Assembly: GCF_964355755.1 (NCBI RefSeq)
Contig: NC_092671.1
Span: forward strand, 18,008,001 to 18,072,000
Length of the DNA stretch: 64,000 nt
Direction of reading: 5' to 3'
DNA from: Antedon mediterranea
Taxonomy: Eukaryota; Echinodermata; Crinoidea; Comatulida; Antedonidae
Below are positions 50,424 to 62,300 of this stretch, piece by piece; within the stretch, counting starts at the first letter, position 1; the number at the start of each line of letters is the position of its first letter. The notes under the pieces were generated by a model, which was not told the DNA's origin, did no database searches, and saw only the letters and a list, made by a program, of their open reading frames with translations. The position numbers and the translations under genes are program-made.

Positions 50424-50699
50424 TATTTTTCTTTAACTTTCTAACTGTATACGTCTGTATACAGCTTCTTTCGCTGTACCCCGAGTATTGCACATTCGTG
50501 CTTGTTGTGTATAAACTAGGTTATTAGTAGGTGACTCTATCTAATCCTACTTCCTAAGTTTATAAGCACAATCAATTTATTTATTATGTAATTGCCGAGT
50601 TTCTCGCTGTTAATGGGAAGAAAAAGAAAGAATATACAGTTTTTGAACTGGAACTGTGACACTATGCGCGTCATTGACGTACGTATTCAACGCTTTTTT

Positions 50700-51633
50700 T
50701 TTTACTGTGTCGGGGCTCTATTACTTTCCATAGAAAATGTTTTAAATTGGTTTGTAAATTATCTGAAAAAACAGAAAACTGTTTGTATACTGCAACAATA
50801 GAAAATCTAAACTGAGAGATATTAACAGTGGTGTTCCGCAAGGAAGTGTCCTTGGGCCCATCCTTTTTCTTCTTTTTATTAATGATATTTCGCAGTCTGT
50901 TATAAATGGAACTTGCAGCATTTTTGCTGTTGTTGTGTGTATACTACTGGTAATTCAACTAAGTCTGTAAACGATTCTCTACAAATAATCATGAATAATG
51001 TTAGTGAATGGTATAATAGAAACCAACTCTCAATCAATACAGACAAAACTAAGGTCATGTTACTCAGAAACAGTCGTTCAGTAGATAATATCCAACTGGA
51101 TATTAAAATTGGGCCCACCAAAATTGAACAAGTTGATAGCATAAGATATCTGGGAGTTATTATAGATGAAATGTTAACGTGGAAACAGAATACCCAGTCT
51201 ATCAGTAAAAATATTGGGTATAAAATTTCAATTTTGAGTAAAATGGCGGGATTTCTAAATAAATCATTATTAGAAACGTTGTTTTTGAGTAGGCCTACCA
51301 TACAACCTTGTAGTGACTATGCGATAACTGTTTGGGGAAATACCTCTGAGCAAAACAAGAATATCTTGAAGCGTCTTCATATAGAAGAGCGGCTCGCATT
51401 GTTACCCAAAATTTTGATTTTGTTGACGTGAGGGGTGATGACATAATTCAGGATCTTTCCTGGAAAACATTTGAAGAGAGAAGAGATTTTTATCTAGCTA
51501 GTCTAATGTATAAATGTATCCACGGCCTTGCGCCAACCAGATTGACAGATGAAATTGAACTAATTGGGAATGTACACACCCATTCAACGCGTGGAGTAGA
51601 CAACTTAAATGTTGTTATACTGTAGCCTACCCC
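50700..51633 (+). pseudogene. CR1/jockey-type LINE ORF2, 5' part (interrupted)
   Basis: Translation over several frames gives VLNWFVNYLKKQK, SGVPQGSVLGPILF...LFINDI (RT motif B), then a degenerate stretch where the ADD box should be (50925-50950 encodes FAVVV...), then VSEWYNRNQLSINTDKTKVM, SIRYLGVIIDEMLTWKQN, KISILSKMAGFLNK, ERRDFYLASLMYKCIHGLAP. It is 5' truncated with frameshifts. The sequence stops at ATAAT (51634-51638), where the 4.4-kb foldback element begins, and resumes at 56053. Confidence 0.9.
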
Positions 51634-52467
51634 ATAATAGACTAGTCCAGATAGTCATATTTCCACTCTAATAAGATGCTGTAGGCATTTCGTGTTAAAA
51701 GCGAATAAACATGTGTTTTAGGGTAATTTTGGGGTGCTGAATTCAAATTTGCTGTTTACCCAGCTCAATTTTTAGATCTTCACCCTTAAAATGTGAAAAA
51801 CAAAATGGCCGCCATTTCAGACTTATTTTGGCTTATGACTTGACTTTTAAGTGACGTAGCAAGTTAAAAATGGTGTCTATACCTATGTTTGTGATAGTGA
51901 AGATTCCAACTATATTGTTATTAAAGTTGCAAATATTTTATTTCAGCCGCCATGTTGAAATCCAAGATGGCCGCCATTTTAAACGTATTTTGGCTTATAA
52001 CTTGACTTTTAATTAACATAGCAAGTTAAAATTAGTTTCTATACCTATGTTTGTGATACTGAGGATTCCAAATATATTGTTATTAAAGTTGTAAATATTC
52101 TATTTCAACCTCCATGTTGGGATTCAAGATGGTCGCCATTTAAAACGTATTTTGGCTTATAACTTAACATATAAGTAACATAGTAGGTTAGAAATGATGT
52201 CTATACAGTACCTATATTTGTTATACTGAGGATTCCAAATATATTGTTATTAAAGTTGTAAATATTCTATTTCAGTCGCCATGTTGGAATTCAAGATGGT
52301 CGCCATTTAAAACGTATTTTGGCTTATAACTTGACATATAAGTAACATAGTAGGTTAGAAATGATGTCTATACAGTATCTATGTTTGTGATACTGAGGAT
52401 TCCAAATATATTGTTATTAAAGTTGTAAACAGCCGCCATGTTGAAATCAAAGATGGCGCCTATTTTA

Positions 52468-52488
52468 AACACACACACACACACACAG
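52468..52488. repeat. (AC)n run
   Basis: About ten AC dinucleotides at the inner border of the left arm. Confidence 0.95.
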
Positions 52489-52744
52489 GGTAGTAACAAA
52501 GTGCGAGGCAAACAAACAAATGAAAATGAAAAACTCACAAAGGGATTGTTCTTTATGTGTAAAATATTTTAAAACGAGATAGATGATAATGATCATCATT
52601 GTCAAGTGTTTAGAAAAATTAATGAAAAAAGGAGGTAATACGGAATTCATAAATGTAAAAATGTTACTGATGACATTTGGAATTAACAAAAATGTGTTAA
52701 ATAATATGATTTAATGACATGAGATAATAGGAATGTGAATAAAA

Positions 52745-52990
52745 GTAGTGTTTGCGCCACAAAAGAGAAAAATATATATATATACAGTATATAAACATCA
52801 CAGAATAAATTCTAATCCGCCCGATATAATGAAATTTAATTAGAAAGAATAAAAATGACGAAACCTGTGTGAGAATGAGAAAAAGCCCTCTCCGAGATTC
52901 AAACCCGGAACCTTCTGCTTGATATGCAGATCTCCTAACCATTAGACCACTGGGATTTGCATTGTATTGTTCCAATTCGATTGTGCGAGG
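52745..52990 (-). mobile_element. tRNA-derived SINE, copy 3 (nested)
   Basis: On the minus strand it has a tRNA-like head (52885-52957) with TGGTCTAATGGTTAGGAGA, the same loop containing ATC, and box B GGTTTGAATC. The body CTTTTTCTCATTCTCACACA and TATCGGGCGGATTAGAATT matches copies 1 and 2, with a (TA)n tail near 52775-52790. Head and body are more diverged than copies 1 and 2 are from each other. It lies inside the 4.4-kb foldback element and so inserted after it formed, or travels with it. Confidence 0.85.
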
Positions 52991-53032
52991 CAGCGAGGCA
53001 CACCAAATATAAGTGTGAGGCATACGAGTTAT

Positions 53033-53096
53033 ATAGTTTACAATTTCAAAAAGGTGCGAGGCATATAGTTTACAATTTCAAAAAGGTGCGAGGCAT
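53033..53096. repeat. Two direct copies of a ~31-bp unit containing GCGAGGCA
   Basis: ATAGTTTACAATTTCAAAAA followed by GGTGCGAGGCAT occurs twice in succession. GCGAGGCA itself occurs at 52503, 52985, 52993, 53056 and 53088, and inverted at 53971 and 54002, all within the core of the foldback element. Confidence 0.8.
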
Positions 53097-56052
53097 TTCT
53101 TAACGTGCTATTATGCTATATTATAGGCCTAATAATCAATTATTTATATTTTTAAAATAGGCCTAGCGTATCGAAATAGATTCGTGTATACACTCATCAT
53201 GCTATGTTGTATATTTTTATGTAACGATTGTTTTTTTCATTCAAGTCATAAGGCTGGTATAAGTTGACAACAATGTTCAAATTGTTTGTTCATAATGATA
53301 ATGAAAGAGTTGGTCAAAAAGACTTCACAGAATTAATTCAATACAACAACAACGTATTTATATCAAAACATTTCTCGGAATAGAAATAGATTGTAAAATT
53401 GGTAAAAAAACAAACATGTTAAATGTATACAAACAACAATTGATAAAGACATCAGTATAATAATAATATATAAATTGAGAAAACTGCTAAAAAGTAGTGT
53501 ATAATTTATTTTATTTATGCATTGATATTACCATATATTAATGATTGTTGTGAAATTTGGGGTAACACTTATAAAAGTACAGTACAAAATGTTTACAAAA
53601 AAAAAGTACTGTAATTTATAAAATTATCAATAGTGTAAGATGATAGCATTAGCCATAGTAGTAAATGATACTGGATACCAGAGGAAGTAGAGGTTTCGTT
53701 TTGAGGTTTTTTCATCTACAGTATTATATATAATGCCTTCAATTCAGAATAAGGAAATAGAATTAAGCTTCACGGCCAAAATGATAATAGAGGACTAAAA
53801 CAAAGTGGAATGCGCGTCAATTTCTCATGCATTTATTGGTGAAAAACACTTTTAATCTCAATATCTTTTTGTTAATTTGTCAACAAAAATGCTGTAATAT
53901 GTTACTGCTGATACTGTTCTGTTTTCAAAGAATAATAATCGATCCTAAATTTTGGGAAATGATAAAATGATGCCTCGCATTTTTTGATGATGGTAAAACG
54001 ATGCCTCGCATACATTTCTGACTTGCCTTGCTTTTGCGCATATCCTAGGCCTGTTGTGCATGTAGTTCTCTGTGTCCTGGGGACCTTTGAACACCTGCAC
54101 ATAGCCGGCCTAGCCCATTAAACAATTATTACGAAATAAACATTAAGCTATATATTGCAATTAGTGGTAATATGTAGGCCTACACACATAAATATAAGTT
54201 TAATTTATAGTATAATAATTAGATATCAAATTAATAGTTTTCATACAATAATATCGTGGATTTATATAGCGCCTAATGTTGTGAAACATTATTACCCCAG
54301 TCTATGGGATCAAACGTGTATGGAAACATCCAAAATTGAAATGACACATGAAATAAATAATGTCATATTGCAGTTCTTGGTATAACAAGTGAGCATCTTC
54401 ATCTGCAATCAAAGTTGCTATTTCATTGCCAGCATTTTACCTGTTTGGTGACCAAGTCAACAACTTTTTTGGCTTATATTATAATGCTGTTTCCAAGATT
54501 CATCGAACATAAAGTACATTATATTGTGCCAACAAGGATGAAGAACCATCAGTTAAAGATACTGCATATCAACGGTATTCAAAGGGTTTGGGTAATTTTC
54601 TAACTTGCCATCACTACCGGTGACCGGTAAACAAGCTTTGTTCTTATGTCATCCACACCAGCATTTGTTATAAATCTTTATGAATTTGAAATAATTTGAA
54701 ATGGTGAATAAATTGATAATTGGTACTTAATTACAGTATTTAAATTTCTACAACAAGCAGTATTTAACTTCCTTGGCAAAAAAATTCAGGAAATGGAATC
54801 GAAACTTTGAATGCAGATGGAGCATTAAATCTATTAGGGGCCTACTATTACTTTGCCATCATTAATAAAATATTTTAAGACAGAACAAGCAATATAGTGG
54901 AAAAATCTGTAGTTAAAGAAAACACTGGGGAGCAAATGGCAACATCTTCAATGGCATTTCGAATGAGAAACGATCTGTACTTGCAAAGAAACAAAGATAT
55001 GAATTATGAATGAATTCGAAACATGCATCTTTTGTTCAGTCCAAAATTAACAGGACATCTGATTAATAATAATTAATAGTAATTCACTTACAGTAGGTGG
55101 TCTATAAGTAAAACCAACCGTTATAAGGAGATAATATACAGGGCTTCAAAATGGTAAATGGCGGCCATTTTTAATTTATGCTAATGAACCCACTTCACGA
55201 TGTCCGATTTTGGTAAACTTTGGATATGATGTTAATTTGGACCATATCAACCAGACAAAACAAAAACAAATTATGTTGCAATTTGTTCTAGGTTCAATCA
55301 TACTTTTACTGGACTAAAGGTAGAAACCATTTTTAACTTGCTATGTTAATTAAAAGTCAAGTTATAAGCCAAAATACGTTTAAAATGATGGCGGCCATCT
55401 TGGATTTCAACATGGCGGCTGAAATAGAATATTTGCAACTTTAATAACAATATATTTGGAATCCTCAGTATCACAAACATAGGTACTGTATAGACATCAT
55501 TTCTAACCTACTATGTTACTTATATGTCAAGTTATTAGCCAACATACGTTTTAAATGGCGACCATCTTGAATTCCAACATGGAGGCTGAAATAGAATATT
55601 TACAACTTTAATAACAATATATTTGGAATCCTCAGTATCACAAACATATGTATAGAAACTATTTTTAACTTGCTATGTTAATTAAAAGTCAAGTTATAAG
55701 CAAAAATACGTTTAAAATGGCGGCCATCTTGGATTTCAACATGGCGGCTGAAATAGAATATTTTCAACTTTAATAACAATATAGTTGGAATCTTCACTAT
55801 CACAAACATAGGTATAGACACCATTTTTAACTTGCTACGTCACTTAAAAGTCAAGTTATAAGCCAAAATAAGTCTGAAACTGGCGGCCATTTTGTTTTTC
55901 ACATTTTAAGGGTGAAGATCTAAAAATTGAGCCGGGTAAACAGCAAATTTGAATTCAGCACCCCAAAATTACTCTAAAACACATGTTTATTCGCTTTTAA
56001 CACGAAATGCCTACAGCATTTCATTTTTCTCAAATCTGGACTAGTCTATAAT

Positions 56053-56361
56053 ACCCGTAGCAAAATGGATTCGTCTTTTAAAGTTGCAGGCGGAAAAATA
56101 TGGAATGACTTGCCAGCAGATATAAAACATTCACCCACGATTATGTCCTTTAAAGCTAGATACAGATCTCATTTCTTTTCATAACATTAACTTCCAGTTT
56201 ATATTTTTTGTTGCTTTTATTATTAATTGTAATTGTATAAGATTTAAATTTGTATCCGTTGTTGGCGACAGGACCACAATGCAAAACAAGTTTATTTCTA
56301 CTTGATTGTGTATTATCCTGTATAAATATGTTGTTAAATAAATAAATAAATAAATAAATAT
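56053..56361 (+). pseudogene. CR1/jockey-type LINE, 3' part and tail
   Basis: Continues the element of 50700-51633. FKVAGGKIWNDLPADIKHSP and SFKARYRSHFFS end at TAA (56182-56184), the usual WN-LP C-terminus. A ~150-bp 3' UTR follows with GACAGGACCACAATGCAAAA and a (TAAA)n tail at 56335-56361. The two minus-strand ORFs here are shadows. Confidence 0.9.
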
Positions 56362-59300
56362 GAAAACATAATTTTCCATTGATTTGTATGATCTGTTTGT
56401 TAATCACTCTCAAAAGTATTCTAATGTTTTTTTTTGTATTGAATAATATAAATTTAAGCAGTAGGTATATCTCCTGAGATTCGAGTCACATGGGTTTAGA
56501 GACATTATTACTGTAAGGCATTGTTTGCAATGTACCTTACGTTATTTTTATCATAATCCCACCTTGAACGTGAATTTGGAATTGTTCCTATGGACACATG
56601 GTGATATTAGGCCTACTCTCTATGTTTTACATTAATGTATACGTGGTTCATATGTCATAGCATATTATAGAGTTACATCACATTTCACTTTAATGACTAT
56701 TGTTTCCTATAGGCCTACAGTAGTGTGTAGCCTCAACAGTCAATATGACATATTGCTATTAAACTATTTGAATATACTGATTGTAACATTATTAATAATT
56801 AATATATGTATTATTTGCAGAAAACTAATAAACAACAACAATTATTGACACTAATGATATAATTTAGGCCTATAAAATCAAAACCGTCGCATCGGTCATA
56901 ATAACCGAGAGCATTAATGAGCCGAGTGTATCCTAACATTTTTTTAAATATCACCACAATATTGAAATACACATTATTATTAACATATATTTATTTCACG
57001 GAAGAGCTATAAGTTAATCACGGTCAATAAAAATCAAGGTTATTATAATCCAGTCTTATTTAAAATTCATAGCAATTAATAAGACAATAAGCTCAATGAT
57101 TGCCGCCATAATTTCATTGATTTTTAATCTCAATAGGTCGCCCTACTTAAAGTTGAATTCACAGAATCAACTAAATCAATTTAATGAAAAATATTTATTT
57201 ACTTAAATTAACTTTACAGCCATCGGCTGAAGGAAGTGCAGAATAAATTAAGTAAAATTTGCCGATTAGTTTAATCAAAGAATAAAAAATATAATAAATA
57301 GAGCAAATCCAAATAGTGATCCGATTCTCGGTACTGTATCTAGATTTCTCCAGTGTCACAAATATTCGGTAATTCAGCATCATAATTATGTTTACGTGTA
57401 CCGCCGTAACCTAACCGTACATGCCCCGCATGTCGCGATAGGGGCAAATACTGTCGTATGTGCATGAGATGATGAAAGGTGTATTTAAACTCGACTTCGA
57501 CTCGTTGATATATAACCTTTCATCATTCACCAAATGCCATTATTTGTACCATTACACGAATATAAAACATTCATTATTTGTTTTATTCAACATCTAAATA
57601 GATTCCTGTCATTTGAATTAGATTGAATAAAATGTAGGAATTCTTGGCCTACATTTGATTTACATTGAAACAGTATTCAATTCAATTCACATTTATTCAG
57701 CAATATAAATACGCATAGGGATTGTAGAGACAAGTAATACTTTTTAAAAAAATATAAGCAAAAGTATAAATACATATAATAGTATAGTAACATTTTTAAT
57801 TATTTAGTTTTTAATAATAATTATATTAAATATTACATTTATTTGGATTTATAAATACACCTACTGTTTAGTGTTAATTTATGTCAAGAAACGACCAAAC
57901 AATCCTACTGTAGATAGGCTAGAAGTGCAGCGACACCATTACAAAACTTCGATCGGCAACTGGAACGCATCCAGGCTACTTCAAGATTCCACGTCTTGTA
58001 GAGAGATGTTCAAAATCATTCAAACAATCTAAAGCTAATTTAAATGCTTTTTTGGTCTAAATTAGTGCATAATTATATATCTCCAAAAATGTACTTCCGT
58101 CGCGATACCAATCATCAAACACATCTTCGCGGTGGAAGTACAAAATGGGTGACGTTATTATACTTCAAAAGTAATAGTATAAAGAAAATAATATGTTTCA
58201 AACGAGAACAACCGTTCAAATAGTGCGTACTATTGCAGGCCATGTGTTTCCAATCAAATTTAAAATAATATCCTTGTGTTGTCCAAAATGTCGTGATACG
58301 TTCATGTGCAGACTCTCACTCGGCCTTGGTGTTTATCCGTTCACTGCACTCTGTATCTAATGTCTTCAGGTATCAGTAAATTCTGACGGTCACATGTATC
58401 ACATATGAAGCCTGTATCATACATCATACATGCCAAAAAGTATTACGGAATTGCATAATTGGAGGTAATGCCATATGTGGAGATACATTACACATGCCTG
58501 GTTAGTTTACTAAATATATGATATTGATTAATAATAAATATATACTAGCATACAGTTGATTGATCAAATATAACTTGGCATAGACTTTTATACGATATTT
58601 GCATTTTTTTTTAAATTTTACGTAGGACATCAACATCTTTTAGACGTAAAAATATAGAATACCACTTGGAGATTATGGTTAAACACTACAATCAGGACAG
58701 CGTGATCTTTACGCGCATGCTCCAGTAATAAAGGCATGAACTGTAAATTGACACTCATGAATCTTAAAGTCAACCCGACATGCGAATATCTAATTATAAT
58801 AATCATGATGATGATACAAATTTAATATTACAGCGTTAGGTCACTTATTAAACAATATGCTAATGTTTGTAATTATTACCTGACAAGCAGAGATAAATAA
58901 TTATATTCCTCTGATTGAATTGTGATCAACTTGGCAATAACGACCGGATGTGCATTGAATTTTCTGTTAAGAGATACGAGCCGATCTGAAGCCTACCAAA
59001 TACGGCTAATGGATATTTGAAACGAATAGAGAATCATTCACACAACGCGGAACATTGAAAGCAAAGGATTATCCGGTCTTCAACTGATTTCTGAAGTATA
59101 TTAACAATATCGTCGTCTTCTATATTTTCATACCAATTTCCTTCTCTCTAATTCATTCTCCTTCATACTCAAGCAATCACTCGTCACTCACCTCAAAACC
59201 CACGCATGGCCAAAGTGCTCTCAAAATGACCAGTCATATAGGACCTACGAAACCCTGTTTATGGAAGAAACCTTGTTTATTTCCCCCTTGCCTGTTGTTA

Positions 59301-62300
59301 CCTGTCAACACTAAGCTTTTTTCCCACACGCCATGACGTAGCTGAATTCGACCGTTAAAACGCGATGGACACCATATCTGTCACTCATGGTCAACTCACT
59401 TCCATTGCGCCTACGTAGTTGCGTTGCGCTCAAGTGAGAACCAAGCTTTATTATGAAACATTAACATATTTAAATATCGCACATTTTAATAGAAAATCCG
59501 TACACATAGGCAACATGACAGATATGTTAGAAAGGCTGAAGGCGCCATGTTGTTTTAAGTTGAATTGCAAATCTTCAATATTACAACCCGCTGCTATACC
59601 TCATCATCACTAAATTGCACAAATTAATTGTTCTTGGATTTTAGTTATACTATAGTAAATCTACAATCAATATCGTGAAATTGATTTATGTTGGTAAATC
59701 ATCAATTATGGTACTTGTGTATTATAATAACGGACGGCGATGGCCATGGACATATGCTCCCTAGCAACAAATGGCAATGTTGACGTGGATATTGCGATTA
59801 CTTTGCTTAAAGCGGGTATGACAGTAGTTGATGTTGAAAGGCCTACAAACGATGATAATGAATTGAAGCAGAAACGACGGCCGGTGTTCTAATGAATATG
59901 ATAATAATGAGATGGCAAACTGGTTAACTTAACTTTTGATGACTTTAAATGATGAAATTGTACCATAACATTAAACATTATTTTTATAGGTCTCACTAGT
60001 TTTTTAATTACATTGTTTTAATTTCATTTTATTTATTTGTTAAACAAAAACGTTTTCTAGGACTTTTAAACAGTCAATGAATGAGATGGCTCACAAGTCA
60101 GAAATCCTAGATTACAAATTACAACAGTAAATATGTTAAAATTCATAAAAACGAATATAAACACTTTTCTATGATTTGTAAATGAGAGTAAAATAAAAGG
60201 ATTATTCTGACCCCACATTAATTGATTGCAGATTATTTTGTTTCTATATCATATATAAAGAATAAAGTGCATGCTCTTGGCTTTTTTTTATTAGTATTGA
60301 TTTTTAATAATATATCATAATTATCTAACAATGTTGATTTATAATGGGGTTTTTCATATGTTAGCATGCTCATTCCAATAATACGGAATGTAAATAAAAA
60401 AAGAAATTTGATATTTTTCAGTATCGATTAACGATACAGATTTTGTTATAGTTTATGATCATCAGTATCCAATCTGGTTGATATTAACAATCGTGATGTT
60501 CTATTTGTAACCCGTACTTGATTGAACTTGATTCGAAATCCTTCTACATCGCTTTTTATTATAATATCTGTCTAAGTTTTAAAACGCATGTTTAGATTAA
60601 TGTTTTATGTCAAGCCTGTTCTATGTACTCAAATAAAAATACATATTACCTCCATAAAAAAATGTTCACATTAATATAGGCCCCCAGTTATTTTGCATGT
60701 TGAATATGTTTTTAAAAAAATGTGCAATTTACAGAAAAAAATGCTTTCGTTGTAACCACTGAACTCTTCCCTGTTGTATCGAACAGTGTCATTATTCCCA
60801 TTCCCACCAAATGTTGCACTTGGCCTCCTTATGTAATTATATGTTTAAAAGTGCTAGTCAAAAATATTTGACTTGTGCAACATCATGCAAATGTTTATTT
60901 TACAATTTAAACCTCGAATGTACCCGAGAATATTCAATGTATAGGCCGAAACATCATTTTATTGAAAATATTACATTAGTGCATGTGTATAGTGAAAATA
61001 GGAATATGCTTTATCGAAAATGATTATTACTACGGTGATAAACTATACAAGAGTTATATACGTTATTATGGTAATACGACAAGGGTTACATGAATTAATA
61101 ATTAATAGCGTTGTACAAATCGGTAATAAAAATACTGTAAGTATTTTTGTAACCTGAACCTATAACTCAACTTAGGAGATTACCAGTGACTAAAAATACA
61201 GATGTACATTTTTAAAGCAATAATGCCGAGGTTGAAGTAACCATTTTAATCCCTAATTATTATGACCGAGTGTTATCAATAATATTGTCATGTTCAATGT
61301 GTACAACGCTTACTACATTTGTAATTTAATCTGATTTCATTGGGGACATAGCTGGCGAGAACACGTAATTTTCTTAAACCAAATTACACTAGGCCTACTA
61401 TGTTAGAAGATGATGAATATACACGTAAACGAACATATCTAAGTAGATAATATAAGAATAGATTATGGTATTTATTCTCAATAACAAAATACTAAATTGA
61501 TAGTTTAGCCATGTTTTTTTCGTATCGCATATCTCATTTCGACACATTACTGCAATAAATCACCCTTTTCCCAAATCTTCTTTATAACCATGTATTTTGA
61601 AGACATGTAAACAATACACTCAGGTTACCCTTAACGTATAGCAAGTGCTTAGAAGCATTTGCTGTCTAAATTATTAGTATTATTCATATTTTATACAGGC
61701 ACTCTAATCTTGTAACAAGCCACGGCTGTCCCGAAGGGCTGAATTCTAAATCTTAATACAACGGCGGAGCATGAAGTCAACGTTCGAGTAAAAACATAAG
61801 ACATAATTATCTTAAAAAGTAAGTCTTATTACAGTAGTTAGTATAAGCATCTACGTGTCGAACATAAACGCTCGAGTTTGAGTCAAGATTTCAACGTCAA
61901 AGAGGACTGTATAAAGAAGGGTGTCTAGCATTAATATTATGATTATTTCGTGAATTAGTTCAGTCCAAATGCATGCCCAGGACGTCGGAGAAGAGGTGCT
62001 TTCCGATACTGTATTTTCGGCAATAAAAATCTCATAATCAATGTTTAGGGCATCTGATATAGAAAACCCTGGTTTAGTTTGAATGTAATGCACACTATTC
62101 TAACACAGGGTGGAGGGTGGTGTTGTTGTATTTGGAAGCATCTAATACTGTATATGATGTCAAGACAATGTAGAGCTGCCAGCTACCATTGACGTACATT
62201 GTATAGGCAATCAACTGCAACAGTCAAGAAAGTTTTTCATCCCCCACCCTATTTAAAAAAATAAATGCTTAGGATTATACCTCATTTACATTCATTGCTG

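Larger units (their letters stand above)
49473..50505 (+). repeat. ~528-bp tandem duplication with four tRNA-Val-like genes
   Basis: Unit 1 (49473-50000) and unit 2 (50001-50505) both start TTGTTAATTAATTTGTTTAA, contain the phrase GTGACACACACCACAGCGTT, and end near GTACCCCGAGTATTGCACAT. Each carries two tRNA-like sequences: a degenerate one and a better one ~285 bp downstream. Unit identity is high, with a few indels. Confidence 0.9.
51639..56047. mobile_element. 4.4-kb foldback/TIR element inserted in a LINE
   Basis: Begins AGACTAGTCCAGAT and ends ATCTGGACTAGTCT. Flanks are exact ATAAT duplications (51634-51638, 56048-56052), and the interrupted LINE continues on the other side, so the insertion boundaries are certain. 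Arms 51639-52470 and 55319-56047 are long inverted repeats built from ~160-bp subrepeats, each with CCAAGATGGCCGCCATTTT or GCCGCCATGTTG and TTATTAAAGTTG. The 2.8-kb core has no ORF I recognise, contains a minus-strand SINE, and repeats GCGAGGCA several times. A non-autonomous element of unknown superfamily. Confidence 0.9.

Noticed and set aside
54780-55060. Second decayed gene in the core of the 4.4-kb element (GNGIETLNADGALNLLGAYY...)
   Set aside because: A short open stretch suggested a relative of mobile invertebrate proteins, but I could not match an ordered set of motifs.
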